A stretch of 64,000 bases of DNA. Source: CAWACP01 sp963780655 (GTDB lineage Bacteria; Acidobacteriota; Terriglobia; Bryobacterales; Bryobacteraceae). Position 1 is the stretch's first letter. The number at the start of each line of letters is the position of its first letter. Below the pieces are notes generated by a model. It was not told where the DNA came from and searched no databases. It saw nothing but the letters and a program-made list of their open reading frames with translations. The stretch lies in NCBI GenBank assembly GCA_963780655.1, contig CAWACP010000004.1, positions 310,001 to 374,000 on the forward strand. The letters run 5' to 3'. The position numbers and the translations under genes were made by a program. Shown here in pieces: positions 53,568-63,356 of this stretch.

Positions 53568-54746
53568 ATGTTCGGATTGATGAAGCATGGGCCTCGCCTG
53601 CCCTATTGCGGAACGTGCAAGACCATGGGAGCGGTGTACGGTCAGCGAACCCGCCTGCTTCTCAGCCACGATACGGCGTTCCTGGCCGAAGTGCTTCTCG
53701 AAGCAGCAGGCGTTCCACTTTCCGGCGCGGCTTATCGATCTTTCAACTGCCTGGCGCTGCCTCGCAAAACGGACGACATCCCGGTGGCGCTGCGGTACGC
53801 CGCGGCAGTGACCGTGGCGCTGGCGTATTTCCGCATCGCCGACCATCGCCGCGACGCCGGAAAGCGCAGCCGAAAGCTCAGGTGGTCGCTCGCGCATCAC
53901 GCGCTCTCCCGGCAATACCGGCGGGCGGCGGAGCATCTTCGCTCGCTGGGGTTTCCCCTCGACGAGATGTGCGCAATCCTCGCGACGCAGCCGGAGCGTG
54001 AGGCGGATGCCCGGTCGCTCGCCCACGTTGCCGAGCCCACCATGCTGGCCACGGCTATGGTCTTTTCGCACGGCGTGCGGCTGGCCGAGCGAGCCGATCG
54101 TATCGAGACGGCGTGGCGCCTCGGATACCGCTTCGGTGAGCTGATCTACCTCCTCGACGCTTTTGAAGATCGCGAGCAGGACGCGCGCACCGGCGATTTC
54201 AACCCGCTGCTCGCGTTTGCGGACAGGTATCCCGACACGGTCTCGGCGCGCGCCGAAATCCTGGCCATCGTGGCGTTGCTCCAGGCCGACACGACGCCGG
54301 TGCACGCCGCCCGTCTGCGGATCAACGTTGAGGAGCGCCTCGGTCTGCGGCCGCGAATCCTCTACGCTCCCTGCCGCCAGTCTCTCCGGAACCGCGCACA
54401 CGAAGCACTGGCGTTTGCGCGCTCCCTGCGCGATCGCGAGAACCCCGGATTACTCAAAGGCGCGGCCATTCTGGCCACCGTCGCCGTCCTGGCTTTCGTT
54501 TTCCCGGATCACGCGCGCAGAACCGAGTCGTGGCAGCAGTGCCTCGGCGTGTCGATGAACCTGATGGCGCTGGCCGCCGTCTTTGCCACCCCGCCGCAAA
54601 TGCCAAAGCAATACCCAATGGCCCAGCCCGACCAACCCGGAACGAACCTGAACCCCGCCGATTGGCGGTCCTGTTTCTCCCCCTGCAAAGACTGTTGCGG
54701 CGAGGCTTGTGCGGAAGCGATTTGCGAATCGGCCTGCAACAACTAA
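53568..54746 (+). CDS. DUF5685-like protein with Cys-rich C-terminus
   Basis: 392 residues. The N-terminus MFGLMKHGPRLPYCGTCKTM is typical, followed by a helical core (RLLLSHDTAFLAEVLLEAAG, SFNCLALPRK). The C-terminus is cysteine-rich (DWRSCFSPCKDCCGEACAEA), after one hydrophobic segment (GAAILATVAVLAFVF). Function unknown. Its 3' end faces the transposon module. Confidence 0.7.
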   Translation: MFGLMKHGPRLPYCGTCKTMGAVYGQRTRLLLSHDTAFLAEVLLEAAGVPLSGAAYRSFNCLALPRKTDDIPVALRYAAAVTVALAYFRIADHRRDAGKRSRKLRWSLAHHALSRQYRRAAEHLRSLGFPLDEMCAILATQPEREADARSLAHVAEPTMLATAMVFSHGVRLAERADRIETAWRLGYRFGELIYLLDAFEDREQDARTGDFNPLLAFADRYPDTVSARAEILAIVALLQADTTPVHAARLRINVEERLGLRPRILYAPCRQSLRNRAHEALAFARSLRDRENPGLLKGAAILATVAVLAFVFPDHARRTESWQQCLGVSMNLMALAAVFATPPQMPKQYPMAQPDQPGTNLNPADWRSCFSPCKDCCGEACAEAICESACNN

Positions 54747-54764
54747 GCCGGTCAAATGTGTGGT

Positions 54765-54804
54765 TTAAAGCATAACTTTGCCGTTTGGCAAGGTTATGGT
54801 TTAA
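54765..54804. terminator. 40-bp inverted repeat between convergent genes
   Basis: TTAAAGCATAACTTTGCC, loop GTTT, then the complement with two imperfect positions. It is flanked by direct repeats TGGTTTAA (54761, 54797). Either a bidirectional terminator or part of the left end of the Tn7-like element. Confidence 0.5.
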
Positions 54805-54845
54805 TTGGCCTCCAGTAACGGCCCTGGCCTGGGTGCCATGGGTTT

Positions 54846-56774
54846 CTACCTCAAGATGCCGAGGGCTGCGCGCGCGTCACGGACGGCCAAGTTGATGGTC
54901 TTCCATTCGCCGCAAGAGCCAGCGGGTAGGCGATCAACGATTTTGTTGACGGACGGATAGAAACCCAACCCGTGGAGGTCTGCAGCAATATTGCGGACAT
55001 CCAGAAACAGTTTTTCTCGCCGTTGCGCTGTCGCAGACGAAACACACTGACGATGGCTCTCCGCGACCGCTTGTCGCACGGCGGGAAAGTACTTGTTCAT
55101 GAAGAATAGCGTTATTCCAAGGCGCTTGCGGAGATCTTGCACCGATGGTACCGGGCTCTCCCTGAGTGCCGCCGCTGCCTTTTTCTCCAGATCTGCTCTG
55201 CAATCAATAACATGAGTTGTGCGCCTGGCGGCGAGGCGGTCGCATAGGTCAGGCTCATGCGCCCGCAAGACTGTAGAGGTTGAGTAGCCCAGGCGCCGGC
55301 TAAGTTCTGTGAGCTTTGGCGCCGGGTGTTCGTGGAGTGCGTCCTCCAGGGTCCTGCGCGTGTTGTCGGGTGGGGCTTGCGTCGCCAGCGCGATCTTCTC
55401 GCCGATTGCCCGACAAAGCTCCGGATACTTCTGGTGGACATAGCCACCGTTCGAGCATCCAAGGCTCGCGGCGATCTGATAAGCCGAAGTTGGCTTGTTC
55501 GATTTGAGCGATCGCTCCAGGATCTCCTTCAACCGGGCGGCTTCGCAAATCCTGGTTGCGCCCGGCTTCCTCCACCAATGGCTTCGGCCCGACTGCCGGT
55601 ATCTGGCGGCGATCTCATGGCAAAGTTTTCGGTCGGCTTGATAGAGTCTCTCGGTATTTGTGTAGCCCAGACTTCGCGCCACCTCCGACAAGCTGCGCGG
55701 TACTGCTTCATCAAGAGCCACAAGCAGAGCTTGCCGGAGTTCGTTCGCACTCCGGTATGGCGACACGCCCCGATTGTCGGTGAGGGCAAAGGCTTGCTTT
55801 GCGGCAACGATGTGCACCGGTGCCGGCCTCGACGGAACGAATAGACTCGAAGCGGGAACATTCAAGAACCGGCAAGTTCGCAGCAGGTTCTCAATCCGAG
55901 GAACCGTCGCGCCGTCCAGCCAATTCTGGAGAATGCTGTGCGGGCACCGAAGATGCTGCGCCAAGGCAAGGACATTCCCACCTGTGACCTGATCGAGATA
56001 GGCAATCAAGCTGCGCCGAAACGACTCCGGCGCCGCCACTGGGTCAACTGACGGGAGCATCGCCAGCAAACCTCCCACCTGGGTGCTCGACCACACATCT
56101 TCTTCAGCGGTCGCCGAACCGGGAAGCGCCTGTTTGCTGTCGGTATCCGACGCGCCCAGCCAGCCGTCACAGAGCTCACAATATCCCGGCCGGGAGAACA
56201 CACCGAGTGGGCTGAGGCTTCGTGCACAATGGCGGCAAATTCCGTCGAGCGGACGGGCGTGGACTGGGCAATGTGATGACACTTCAATCGCCCAGAGAAG
56301 CGGCTCATATACGATCTGTCCGTTCGCCCGCCAATGCTCGAAACACAGTGCACACCACGCCCGGCGTCGGCGAAACAGATGGTCTGGAAGTGCATGGCGG
56401 AACGGAAGGAGAGTGAGGCATCGTAGGTCTCGGCGGGTCGTCGCGGCCTCAAGAGCATCGACCCACTTCACGGCGCGGTCCGTAACGCCGTTGATCGCAT
56501 AGCTGCATGCGCGAAATCCATGCCCACCGATTCTGACCGCCCTGGCCGCGGGAGTGACGATCTCACCCATGGGATTCGACAGGTCCGAGAGCACCCGACC
56601 TACAAGGTCTCCTACGCTTACCGAGTGCGCCTCGGCGAGTCGGGCGACGTAGCCGGTCAGACTCTCAACCATGCCGGTGCCGACGCCAACCGGCTGAAGT
56701 GAATAAAGCTGGCTCCTCGGCGGCACCGGCGGGCTTGATAGCGACCAAGAGTCAAATGGCGGCTGCATCTGCAT
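54846..56774 (-). CDS. tniQ: TniQ/TnsD-like target-selection protein
   Basis: 642 residues. The TniQ domain starts at MVESLTGYVARLAEAHSVSV. Zinc-binding positions are C141/C144, C169/H172, C180/C183 and C199/C202. The C-terminal ~300 residues contain four ~32-residue helix-turn-helix-like repeats (near 361, 429, 488, 543) of the type LSEVARSLGYTN...LCHEIAAR, as expected for a TnsD-like DNA reader that directs insertion to a fixed site. Overlaps tniB by 23 bp. Confidence 0.88.
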   Translation of the reverse strand: MQMQPPFDSWSLSSPPVPPRSQLYSLQPVGVGTGMVESLTGYVARLAEAHSVSVGDLVGRVLSDLSNPMGEIVTPAARAVRIGGHGFRACSYAINGVTDRAVKWVDALEAATTRRDLRCLTLLPFRHALPDHLFRRRRAWCALCFEHWRANGQIVYEPLLWAIEVSSHCPVHARPLDGICRHCARSLSPLGVFSRPGYCELCDGWLGASDTDSKQALPGSATAEEDVWSSTQVGGLLAMLPSVDPVAAPESFRRSLIAYLDQVTGGNVLALAQHLRCPHSILQNWLDGATVPRIENLLRTCRFLNVPASSLFVPSRPAPVHIVAAKQAFALTDNRGVSPYRSANELRQALLVALDEAVPRSLSEVARSLGYTNTERLYQADRKLCHEIAARYRQSGRSHWWRKPGATRICEAARLKEILERSLKSNKPTSAYQIAASLGCSNGGYVHQKYPELCRAIGEKIALATQAPPDNTRRTLEDALHEHPAPKLTELSRRLGYSTSTVLRAHEPDLCDRLAARRTTHVIDCRADLEKKAAAALRESPVPSVQDLRKRLGITLFFMNKYFPAVRQAVAESHRQCVSSATAQRREKLFLDVRNIAADLHGLGFYPSVNKIVDRLPAGSCGEWKTINLAVRDARAALGILR

Positions 56775-57897
56775 TCATTAGTCCTACAATGTCACGTGTC
56801 GACAGCCGCTGGCCGGGCCGCCGGAATTTAGCCGGAGAGTCCGATTGTTTCGGATCTGACTTGGCTGCGGACATGCTCAAACCGAGTCGACCGCGAAGCC
56901 GCACCACTGCCTGGCTGCTGTCATTCAGCTTGAGTTCGCCGTCGGCAGTCTCCGCGTGCATTTGCTCGCATTGAGCGATCGACAGGGCTTGGGCTTCGAG
57001 GTTAGCTCTGGTCAGTCGCCCACCCTTTCGAGCCACCACCGTGGCCGCCCGCACCAGCCATTCCTTCAGAACGCCGACGCAACCAAGACTCCGCTCGTAC
57101 AGGAATTCCCAGTCCCTCACGAGGTCCGGCCGGTCCTCAAAGGGAAGCTCCTTCTCGAAGGACCGAACAGCATTGATAAACGTTTGGCGATCGTCCGAAT
57201 CTTCGGCACGGTAGCGAGCCAGGTGAACGTCGATGCTTCGTCTGCTGAGTTGACCGTTCAGATTTCGGAACGCGAGAAGGTCGTAGGTCCCAAGCAGCAC
57301 ATGCACAGTTTTCGTCTGGTTGGCAATAGATTTAACTACGTCCAGTTGGTCGAGAAGGCGGCGGCCCGATGGAATCTTGCCAAGGTGTTGGGCTTCATCG
57401 ATCATGATCGCGGCAGGCCTGCGATAGCGGACAGCTTGCTCTACGGCGTATCGGTAGTCTGTGCCGACCGACTTCGATGGCGGCATGAACCGCGGAATAG
57501 AGGCGGCAAGCGGCCCCTCCCCTGAACGGCCCAGCTTGTAGTCGATGAGTGGCTCGTCAAGCCGGTGAAGGAGTCGCTTGTAATGGTCGCGCCAGTTAAA
57601 ACTGCCGGACTCGGGAGCTACGGCTTCCACGCTGACGACTGGAATCCGGGTACGGTCTTCGCGAAGTTCGCTCAACATCTCCGCGGTAATCAGCTGTTCA
57701 GTTTTCAGCCGCAGTGTTGTCTTTCCGACCCCCGTAGGCCCAAACACAAAAATGAGCGAATTGGGTTCGGCCCCCCGGATCGCATTCGCCAGCGCCTCTT
57801 TGGCTTCCACAAGCCGGGGATGCGCCACCGTAAAGGCCCGAAATCGCTCGAGCCGCGAGTCAGAATCGTCGGGTTTCCGAGACGGGCTGGCCGCCAT
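56752..57897 (-). CDS. tniB: TniB/TnsC AAA+ ATPase
   Basis: 381 residues. Walker A FGPTGVGKTTL (residues ~52-62), Walker B AAIMIDEAQHLGK (~161-173) and HVLLGTYDLLAFRNLNGQLS (sensor region). TniB/TnsC links the target selector to the transposase and oligomerises on target DNA. Start overlaps the TnsAB stop (ATGA), and its 3' end overlaps tniQ. Confidence 0.92.
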   Translation of the reverse strand: MAASPSRKPDDSDSRLERFRAFTVAHPRLVEAKEALANAIRGAEPNSLIFVFGPTGVGKTTLRLKTEQLITAEMLSELREDRTRIPVVSVEAVAPESGSFNWRDHYKRLLHRLDEPLIDYKLGRSGEGPLAASIPRFMPPSKSVGTDYRYAVEQAVRYRRPAAIMIDEAQHLGKIPSGRRLLDQLDVVKSIANQTKTVHVLLGTYDLLAFRNLNGQLSRRSIDVHLARYRAEDSDDRQTFINAVRSFEKELPFEDRPDLVRDWEFLYERSLGCVGVLKEWLVRAATVVARKGGRLTRANLEAQALSIAQCEQMHAETADGELKLNDSSQAVVRLRGRLGLSMSAAKSDPKQSDSPAKFRRPGQRLSTRDIVGLMNADAAAI

Positions 57898-60425
57898 CAG
57901 AAGTCTCCGTAAACCGCGGTCGCCTCGGGCTGGCCGAACACTGACGGCACCGACGGGCTTCCAGGCTTGCAGTCCAGGAGGCCACCCGGATCCGAGGGAT
58001 CGCCTGAAACAACTACGGGGCCGCTCTGTCGGATTGACTTGCTTTCACGGTCACGCAGACGCTGAACGAGGCACTTTTCTTCTGCTTCGGCTGATCCAAG
58101 AAAATCCGCCAGCTTCCGAGCTGTGAGCGTGAATCGCTCCTGAGAGTGTAACTGGCGTCGTCGGCGTACCTCCTTCGACGCCAACATCACTTCCTTCTCC
58201 GAACGGTCTTTCAGCACCAGATGGTGTTCGGAACAGCACTCAGTCCACCGGTTCTTCACGAAGGCATAGGCCCTGCCGATATCGAATGGATCGTATCGGA
58301 CGGCGACGTCGTGACCTTCAAACGTGGGATCCCGGAATGCCTCCGCCCAATAGTAAACGTGATTGATAATGACCCCGCGCCCCGGTGACACCTTCGCAGT
58401 GCCGCGTGGAGTTGTCGGAAGGGTAGCCATTAAGAACGCTTGGTCGTATGCAATCACTCTGTTTGGCCGGAAGCCCGCGCTTTCAATACCGGCGAGATAT
58501 GCGTCTCTTGGGCTCTGTCCAAGGGCCGGGTGCCCGATGGTGTCGTAGATCTCGAACAGGAACATCGAAAGGTAATCGTAAAGGCAACCAAGGGTCCAGG
58601 CCGCTTGTCCGACTGGTGCGCTGCCCTTCGTCACCTGGCGGACGTTGCGAGTGATCTGAGTGTTGCCACGCAGGTTGTGAATAAACTGGGTGTTCGTCGT
58701 GCCGAATAGCCGCTCGCAAACGGAGCCGAAACGGGCCTTGGCCGGAGGGCGTATCTTTTTGGTGCACTCATACCGGGCCAGGAGTGTTTCAAAATAGGTG
58801 CTCTGGAATTCCGCGCCACCATCAATGACAATAATCTGAGGCAGGCGGCCACCGCGTCGGACACAGTCCCGCAGAATCATCATGCAGGACCGGTAACTCG
58901 GAGCATCGAACGTCAAATACAGCGCGAGACAGCGCCTTGAGAAGGCATCGGTGAGTATCGTCATCCAGGGTCGCCCGAGTGGACGGCCTGTGTCGGAGCA
59001 GACGACCTCAACATCCAGCTCGGTGTGATCGATGTGGCCGATCTCGAATGGGCGGTCTCCATGGCGTGGCGTGGTCGGCTCCAACTCGAAATAGAAAGAT
59101 GCGTGGGTATAGGCAGCGCGCCGACCTTGCCGCTTGAGCGTTTGTTCGAAGACCGGCCGCACTCGCACGGTAGCGCAGAACGTTACGTAGCTCGGCGTAA
59201 CGACGCCGTGCTCGTCGCACTTTCGCTTCAGCGCGGCCCAGGACGCGACCTACGTCTTTTGCTTAAGATTCTCGTAATCAGTGCTGACAAACTCAGTGAG
59301 CAACTTTTGTGACGGTCCAGGCAAGCGTTTGGTTCGGTTTCCTTTGGCTCGGGTCTTCGGCAGCAAACCGACGTACCCGTTGCCATATTGATCCTTCGCA
59401 AGTCGATACTAAGCGATCCAAAAACGTAGAGTCCTGGCAGGAATAGAATGGGAAGCTTTCTCTCCCACCAGGTGACGTTTCACAAGGTCGAAGCGCCGGT
59501 TCGCGGCGATCAGGTCCTGCTCGCTGGCCGCGGCCAGGAGCCGGAATGCCTCACCGTGCGCATCTGGCACCTGGTCAGAACGGGCGCCGATTCGGCGTAT
59601 CGTCAGACTCTCCTCCGACTCGCGACACGCCCGTTGGTAGGCGCCAGCAGTTTCCGCATTCGCAAACACGCGGACTTGCTCTGGCTCAACGATCGCAGCA
59701 GCCTTGAGGTCCACGTAGACGCCGCCGATGGCGATCAGCAAATAAATCTCATCAGTTTTCGCAACGCCGCCCACCCTTTCCAATAGTTCGCACAAAAGTA
59801 TCCCCGGCTTTGCTTCGATCGCAACCTTGATGGCCGGGTCTACAAATCCCGCCGTGCTTACAGCGTCACATCGCAGGTAGTCCTCCAGAAACTGAAGGTT
59901 TCGTTGGAGAGTCCAGTTGATCTCCGCCGACGACCATACCCGATAGTCCAGGCCCAGCGGCGAGCTGTACGCTTCGCCCGGCGGGCAGCGCCATTTGCCG
60001 CTGCCATCGCGGAGGTAGCGGTTTGGAGCCCTGATGGCCAGTTTCTGAAGATCCTGTGACGTTTTGCATTCCACCCACCCCGCAGAGTCTCGGCGGAGGA
60101 CGAAGTAGTCTGGGGTGTGCATGATCGAAAGACGTCGTCCGTTTGCCGCGTGATAGGCGAGTGGAATAGAGGGCGGCTGGTCGTAAAACTCCAGCACCCC
60201 GGGATCGTGCTCCATCTCGTAGACGAGCGGCAGTTCAACCCGATGACTCTCAAACTGGATGGTGAGCCCCATTTTGCGGCTCGGATACCGACCGGAAACG
60301 TTTTCGCGACCGCCTCCGACGCGGCGAGTTGGATTACGAGACCGTGCCTCCGAGATGGCTGCTTGCGTCTTCTCTGGCAACGCGAGCCGTCTACACCAAC
60401 CCACGAAGTCAGCCTCGTTAAGCAC
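57897..60425 (-). pseudogene. tnsAB: TnsA-TnsB (TniA) fusion transposase, interrupted by two in-frame TAG codons
   Basis: GTG 60425 follows GGAGGT by 5 bp. Residues 1-~210: TnsA endonuclease with catalytic D105, E119, K121 (HTPDYFVLRR...GWVECK). A winged-helix-like linker leads to TnsB. At 59409-59411 a TAG splits RTLRFWIA from YRLAKDQYGNGYVGLLPK, which together form the usual TnsB/TniA N-terminus. A second TAG at 59250-59252 splits ENLKQKT from VASWAALKRKC. Beyond it the DDE core is intact: IDHTELD, VIDGGAEF, and the Glu in ARFGSVCERLFGTTN. Read through both stops, a ~842-residue TnsAB protein results. Confidence 0.85.
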
Positions 60426-60463
60426 TCGCCACCTCCGGGCCTGGGCATCAGATGCGCGGCCGG

Positions 60464-60799
60464 TTACTTTCGGTTTCGCAGAACGCGCTCGTTCTTCAGC
60501 GCCAAAGTGTATCTCCGGCCGGCTTCGGTCATGAGTTTCTGAAGATCGCGGCCGTTACGTATTGCCAGTTCCAGGTCTTCGGCCAGCTCGTCTGGCACGT
60601 ATATGGAAAACCGGCGATCCCCCTTGCGACCATACAGTGCATAGCTGGAGTGCCCCCGACCAGACGTGCAATCCTGGCAGCCCCTTCGGATGCAGGGGCT
60701 CTTCCGCAAGGATAAAGATCCAACGGCCACCGGCCAGAGATCCCGGACCGCCCCCTGAAACCAGAGCTTGACCTGCTCCGTAGTTTCTATTCGAGCCAT
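60464..60799 (-). CDS. DUF6788-type small zinc-binding-like protein
   Basis: 111 residues: GSLSLRKSPCIRRGCQDCTS with a Cys cluster, then GHSSYALYGRKGDRRFSIYV and a helical tail (AIRNGRDLQKLMTEAGRRYT). This fits the DUF6788 pattern, common beside transposases and plasmid genes. It sits between the primase-helicase and tnsAB, 38 bp upstream of tnsAB. Confidence 0.7.
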   Translation of the reverse strand: MARIETTEQVKLWFQGAVRDLWPVAVGSLSLRKSPCIRRGCQDCTSGRGHSSYALYGRKGDRRFSIYVPDELAEDLELAIRNGRDLQKLMTEAGRRYTLALKNERVLRNRK

Positions 60800-60886
60800 G
60801 TGTATAGGTGCATACTAACACACATACACTCTCGATACAAGACAAACGCGTTAGGCAAAAGCGTATTGACCCGAACGGTTCCGGCG

Positions 60887-63349
60887 CTACGGGTGGGCGG
60901 CGGCCGCGGTGTAGGGTGGAATCGTCTCCTGCTCGATCGCATAACCGATCGCAGCATATCCCTTCAGCCTGCGCTCGTACATCCTGGCCAGCATCAGAAC
61001 GTAATTGTCCACGTAATCGTAGACCTGCACAAATCGCTTGTTATCGTGGAGACGATGCAGACGGCCCACATACTGTTGCAGCGTGCCCTTCCAGGAGATC
61101 GGCATGGCCAGAAATAGCGTGTCGAGACGCGCGTCGTCAAACCCTTCTCCGATGTAACTTCCCGTCGCCAGAATCACTCGCGATTCGTTTTCCGGCACTG
61201 CGGCCAAAGCAGCCGCCAGATCCCGACGCTGCTTTTTCCCCATGCCGCCCTTCAAAACGAAGACATGCCTGGCAACGCCCGCAAGCTTGGCAGCGAAATA
61301 CTGGAGATGCTCTGTCCGTCCGGTCAGAAGCAGCGGGCAACGTCCCGATTTTACGGCGCGCACGATGTCGGCTGCGATCATCTCGTTGCGCGAGGCATCG
61401 TTGACGAGTGCGGCGTAGATGTCCTGAATCGTGACGTCGGTGAGTTCCGGCGCCAGTCGAAATTCGGTGTGGCGGGGAGTCACCTTGTGCTCGAAGGGTG
61501 TGGCTTCGGTCATAGTCCGAGCACTCATGCTGAACCGCACGGGGCCACACTGCATGTAAATAATCGGATGGTGGCCATCCTTCCGCGTCGGCGTGGCGGT
61601 CAAACCGACAACATACCTGGCCTTCACCTGCCTCATCACCTGTTCGAACGTGAAAGCGGATATGTGGTGGCATTCATCGACGATCACCTGGCCGTACTCA
61701 GCCACGAAGTCCTTCACCTCGTCTTTTCGGTACAGACTTTGGATGAGGGCGACATCTACGCAACCCGTCCGGTCCATCTTCCCACCGCCGATATGCCCGA
61801 TCGATTTGGCAGGTAAATCCAGGAACATCGCAAGGCGCTCCTGCCACTGATCGAGCAACTGCTGCCGGTGAACCACAACCAGAGTGTTGACCTTGCGTTT
61901 GGCGATCAGCCATGCCGCAACGGCAGTTTTTCCGAACGCCGTGGGAGCGCAGAGGATGCCTTCGTCGTGGGCGGTGATCTTCGCGACGGCTTCCTCCTGA
62001 AACGGCCGAAGCTGGCCCTGGAACACCGTTTCAATCGCCGTGCCGGCGTACCGTTCGTCCCGAACTTCGGGCCGGATCTTGTGTGCTTCGAGAAGAGCCA
62101 GGGTCTCTGTCAGGCATCCACGAGGCACAGCGATGTGCTGGGCGAATTCCTGGCCACATGCAATCACACGCGGCTTGTCATACGTCGCGAGCCGCATCGC
62201 CTGCGCCTTGTAGAACTCCGGGTTCTGAAATGCTGCCAGCCGGAGTAGCCGATTCAGTATGGCTGGTGGCAGATCCTTCTTTTCCACGTAAACAAGATTC
62301 GCGCGAACGATCTGAACAGACTTCGGCAGCGGTCCTTCGATCGGTCGCTCTCTTTGCTTGCGGGAAGGTGGCAAGGTCCACGGATCTTGTGCACTCTCAT
62401 CATCGGCGACGCTCATCCGGACGCCGATGAGGTCGCCTTTGCGCTGAGCTGCAGCGACGATCTCCTCGACGGCGTCGACCGGCATTCGTCGGATCGTCGA
62501 AAGGAACTGCCACTGGTCCGGGTACGTGTGGAAGTCGGTGTCGATGAAAACGCTGTTGTCCTGCTTGCGCGGTGCCCGCTGTAACGGCAGTGCAATCAGG
62601 TTCCCGAGCCCTCCCTTGGGCATCGTGTCCTGGTTGGGGAAAAAGCGATCGTAGGAATCAAGGCCGACCTGATGCCTCCGCTCCATGGTTCGCGTGAGCA
62701 GCAAGCATCCGAGCTTGCGCGCGGTGATCGCAGGCAACGCACGCTCAAAGAAGATCCAGATGTGGCCGCCTTTTCCCGAACGAGAACGTTCCAGGACCGC
62801 GGGCACTTTCAACTCCCGGCACGTCTCCAGGAAAGCCAGGGAGTCATACTCCCACGTCGCCTTGTCGAAGTCGGCCGCGAGAAACCAGCACGTCTCGTCT
62901 GGCAGGAGGGGGTACACGCCAACGGTTTCCTTGCCCAAGAGGTGGTTCTCGATGACGGCGTCGGTTAGAGGGAGGAACCTTCGCGTCTTCTGGTCGACTT
63001 TCTTGCGATCCTCCGGGCGGCTTTTGTTGATGGCCTTCCAGTCCTTTACGACCGCCGGCATATATCCGTGCCGGCCATCAGCATTCTCCCATCGCCGAGC
63101 GTAGACATCTTCTCTCCCGCGAAACAGGCTTCGAAACAGAGCGATCCTCTGTCTGGCGCGCTCCTCCTTGTCCACCGGCGGCGCCGGCTCGACGGTTTTG
63201 GCTGGAGGTGGATTCTCTGCCGTAAGTTGCGGTATAGAAATGCTGTGAACTGCCAGAAGCCGCCGCAGGCGAGCATTCTCCTCGCGGAGACGAACATTTT
63301 CCTGCTCAGGAGGTTCGAATGGAAGAGAGTCTGAACCGTTCTCAGTCAT
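60887..63349 (-). CDS. TOTE-type primase-helicase (AEP primase fused to SF2 helicase)
   Basis: 820 residues from ATG 63349. An N-terminal coiled coil (15-35). The archaeo-eukaryotic primase domain of the TOTE conflict-system family follows, with catalytic WFLAADFDK (D160, D162) and RSRSGKGGHIWIFF (His196). Then LTRTMERRHQVGLDSYDRFF and FPNQDTMPKGGLGNLIALPL are highly characteristic. The helicase has APTAFGKT (468-475), DECHH (558-562), GLTATPTRK and QYVGRLHRLHDNKR. Starts 7 bp after the AbiEii-like stop. Confidence 0.88.
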   Translation of the reverse strand: MTENGSDSLPFEPPEQENVRLREENARLRRLLAVHSISIPQLTAENPPPAKTVEPAPPVDKEERARQRIALFRSLFRGREDVYARRWENADGRHGYMPAVVKDWKAINKSRPEDRKKVDQKTRRFLPLTDAVIENHLLGKETVGVYPLLPDETCWFLAADFDKATWEYDSLAFLETCRELKVPAVLERSRSGKGGHIWIFFERALPAITARKLGCLLLTRTMERRHQVGLDSYDRFFPNQDTMPKGGLGNLIALPLQRAPRKQDNSVFIDTDFHTYPDQWQFLSTIRRMPVDAVEEIVAAAQRKGDLIGVRMSVADDESAQDPWTLPPSRKQRERPIEGPLPKSVQIVRANLVYVEKKDLPPAILNRLLRLAAFQNPEFYKAQAMRLATYDKPRVIACGQEFAQHIAVPRGCLTETLALLEAHKIRPEVRDERYAGTAIETVFQGQLRPFQEEAVAKITAHDEGILCAPTAFGKTAVAAWLIAKRKVNTLVVVHRQQLLDQWQERLAMFLDLPAKSIGHIGGGKMDRTGCVDVALIQSLYRKDEVKDFVAEYGQVIVDECHHISAFTFEQVMRQVKARYVVGLTATPTRKDGHHPIIYMQCGPVRFSMSARTMTEATPFEHKVTPRHTEFRLAPELTDVTIQDIYAALVNDASRNEMIAADIVRAVKSGRCPLLLTGRTEHLQYFAAKLAGVARHVFVLKGGMGKKQRRDLAAALAAVPENESRVILATGSYIGEGFDDARLDTLFLAMPISWKGTLQQYVGRLHRLHDNKRFVQVYDYVDNYVLMLARMYERRLKGYAAIGYAIEQETIPPYTAAAAHP

Positions 63350-63356
63350 ACCGCGT

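Noticed and set aside
59858..60448. Alternative ATG-started frame overlapping the TnsA domain
   Set aside because: No homology; the GTG at 60425 has a better ribosome site and the TnsA catalytic residues.
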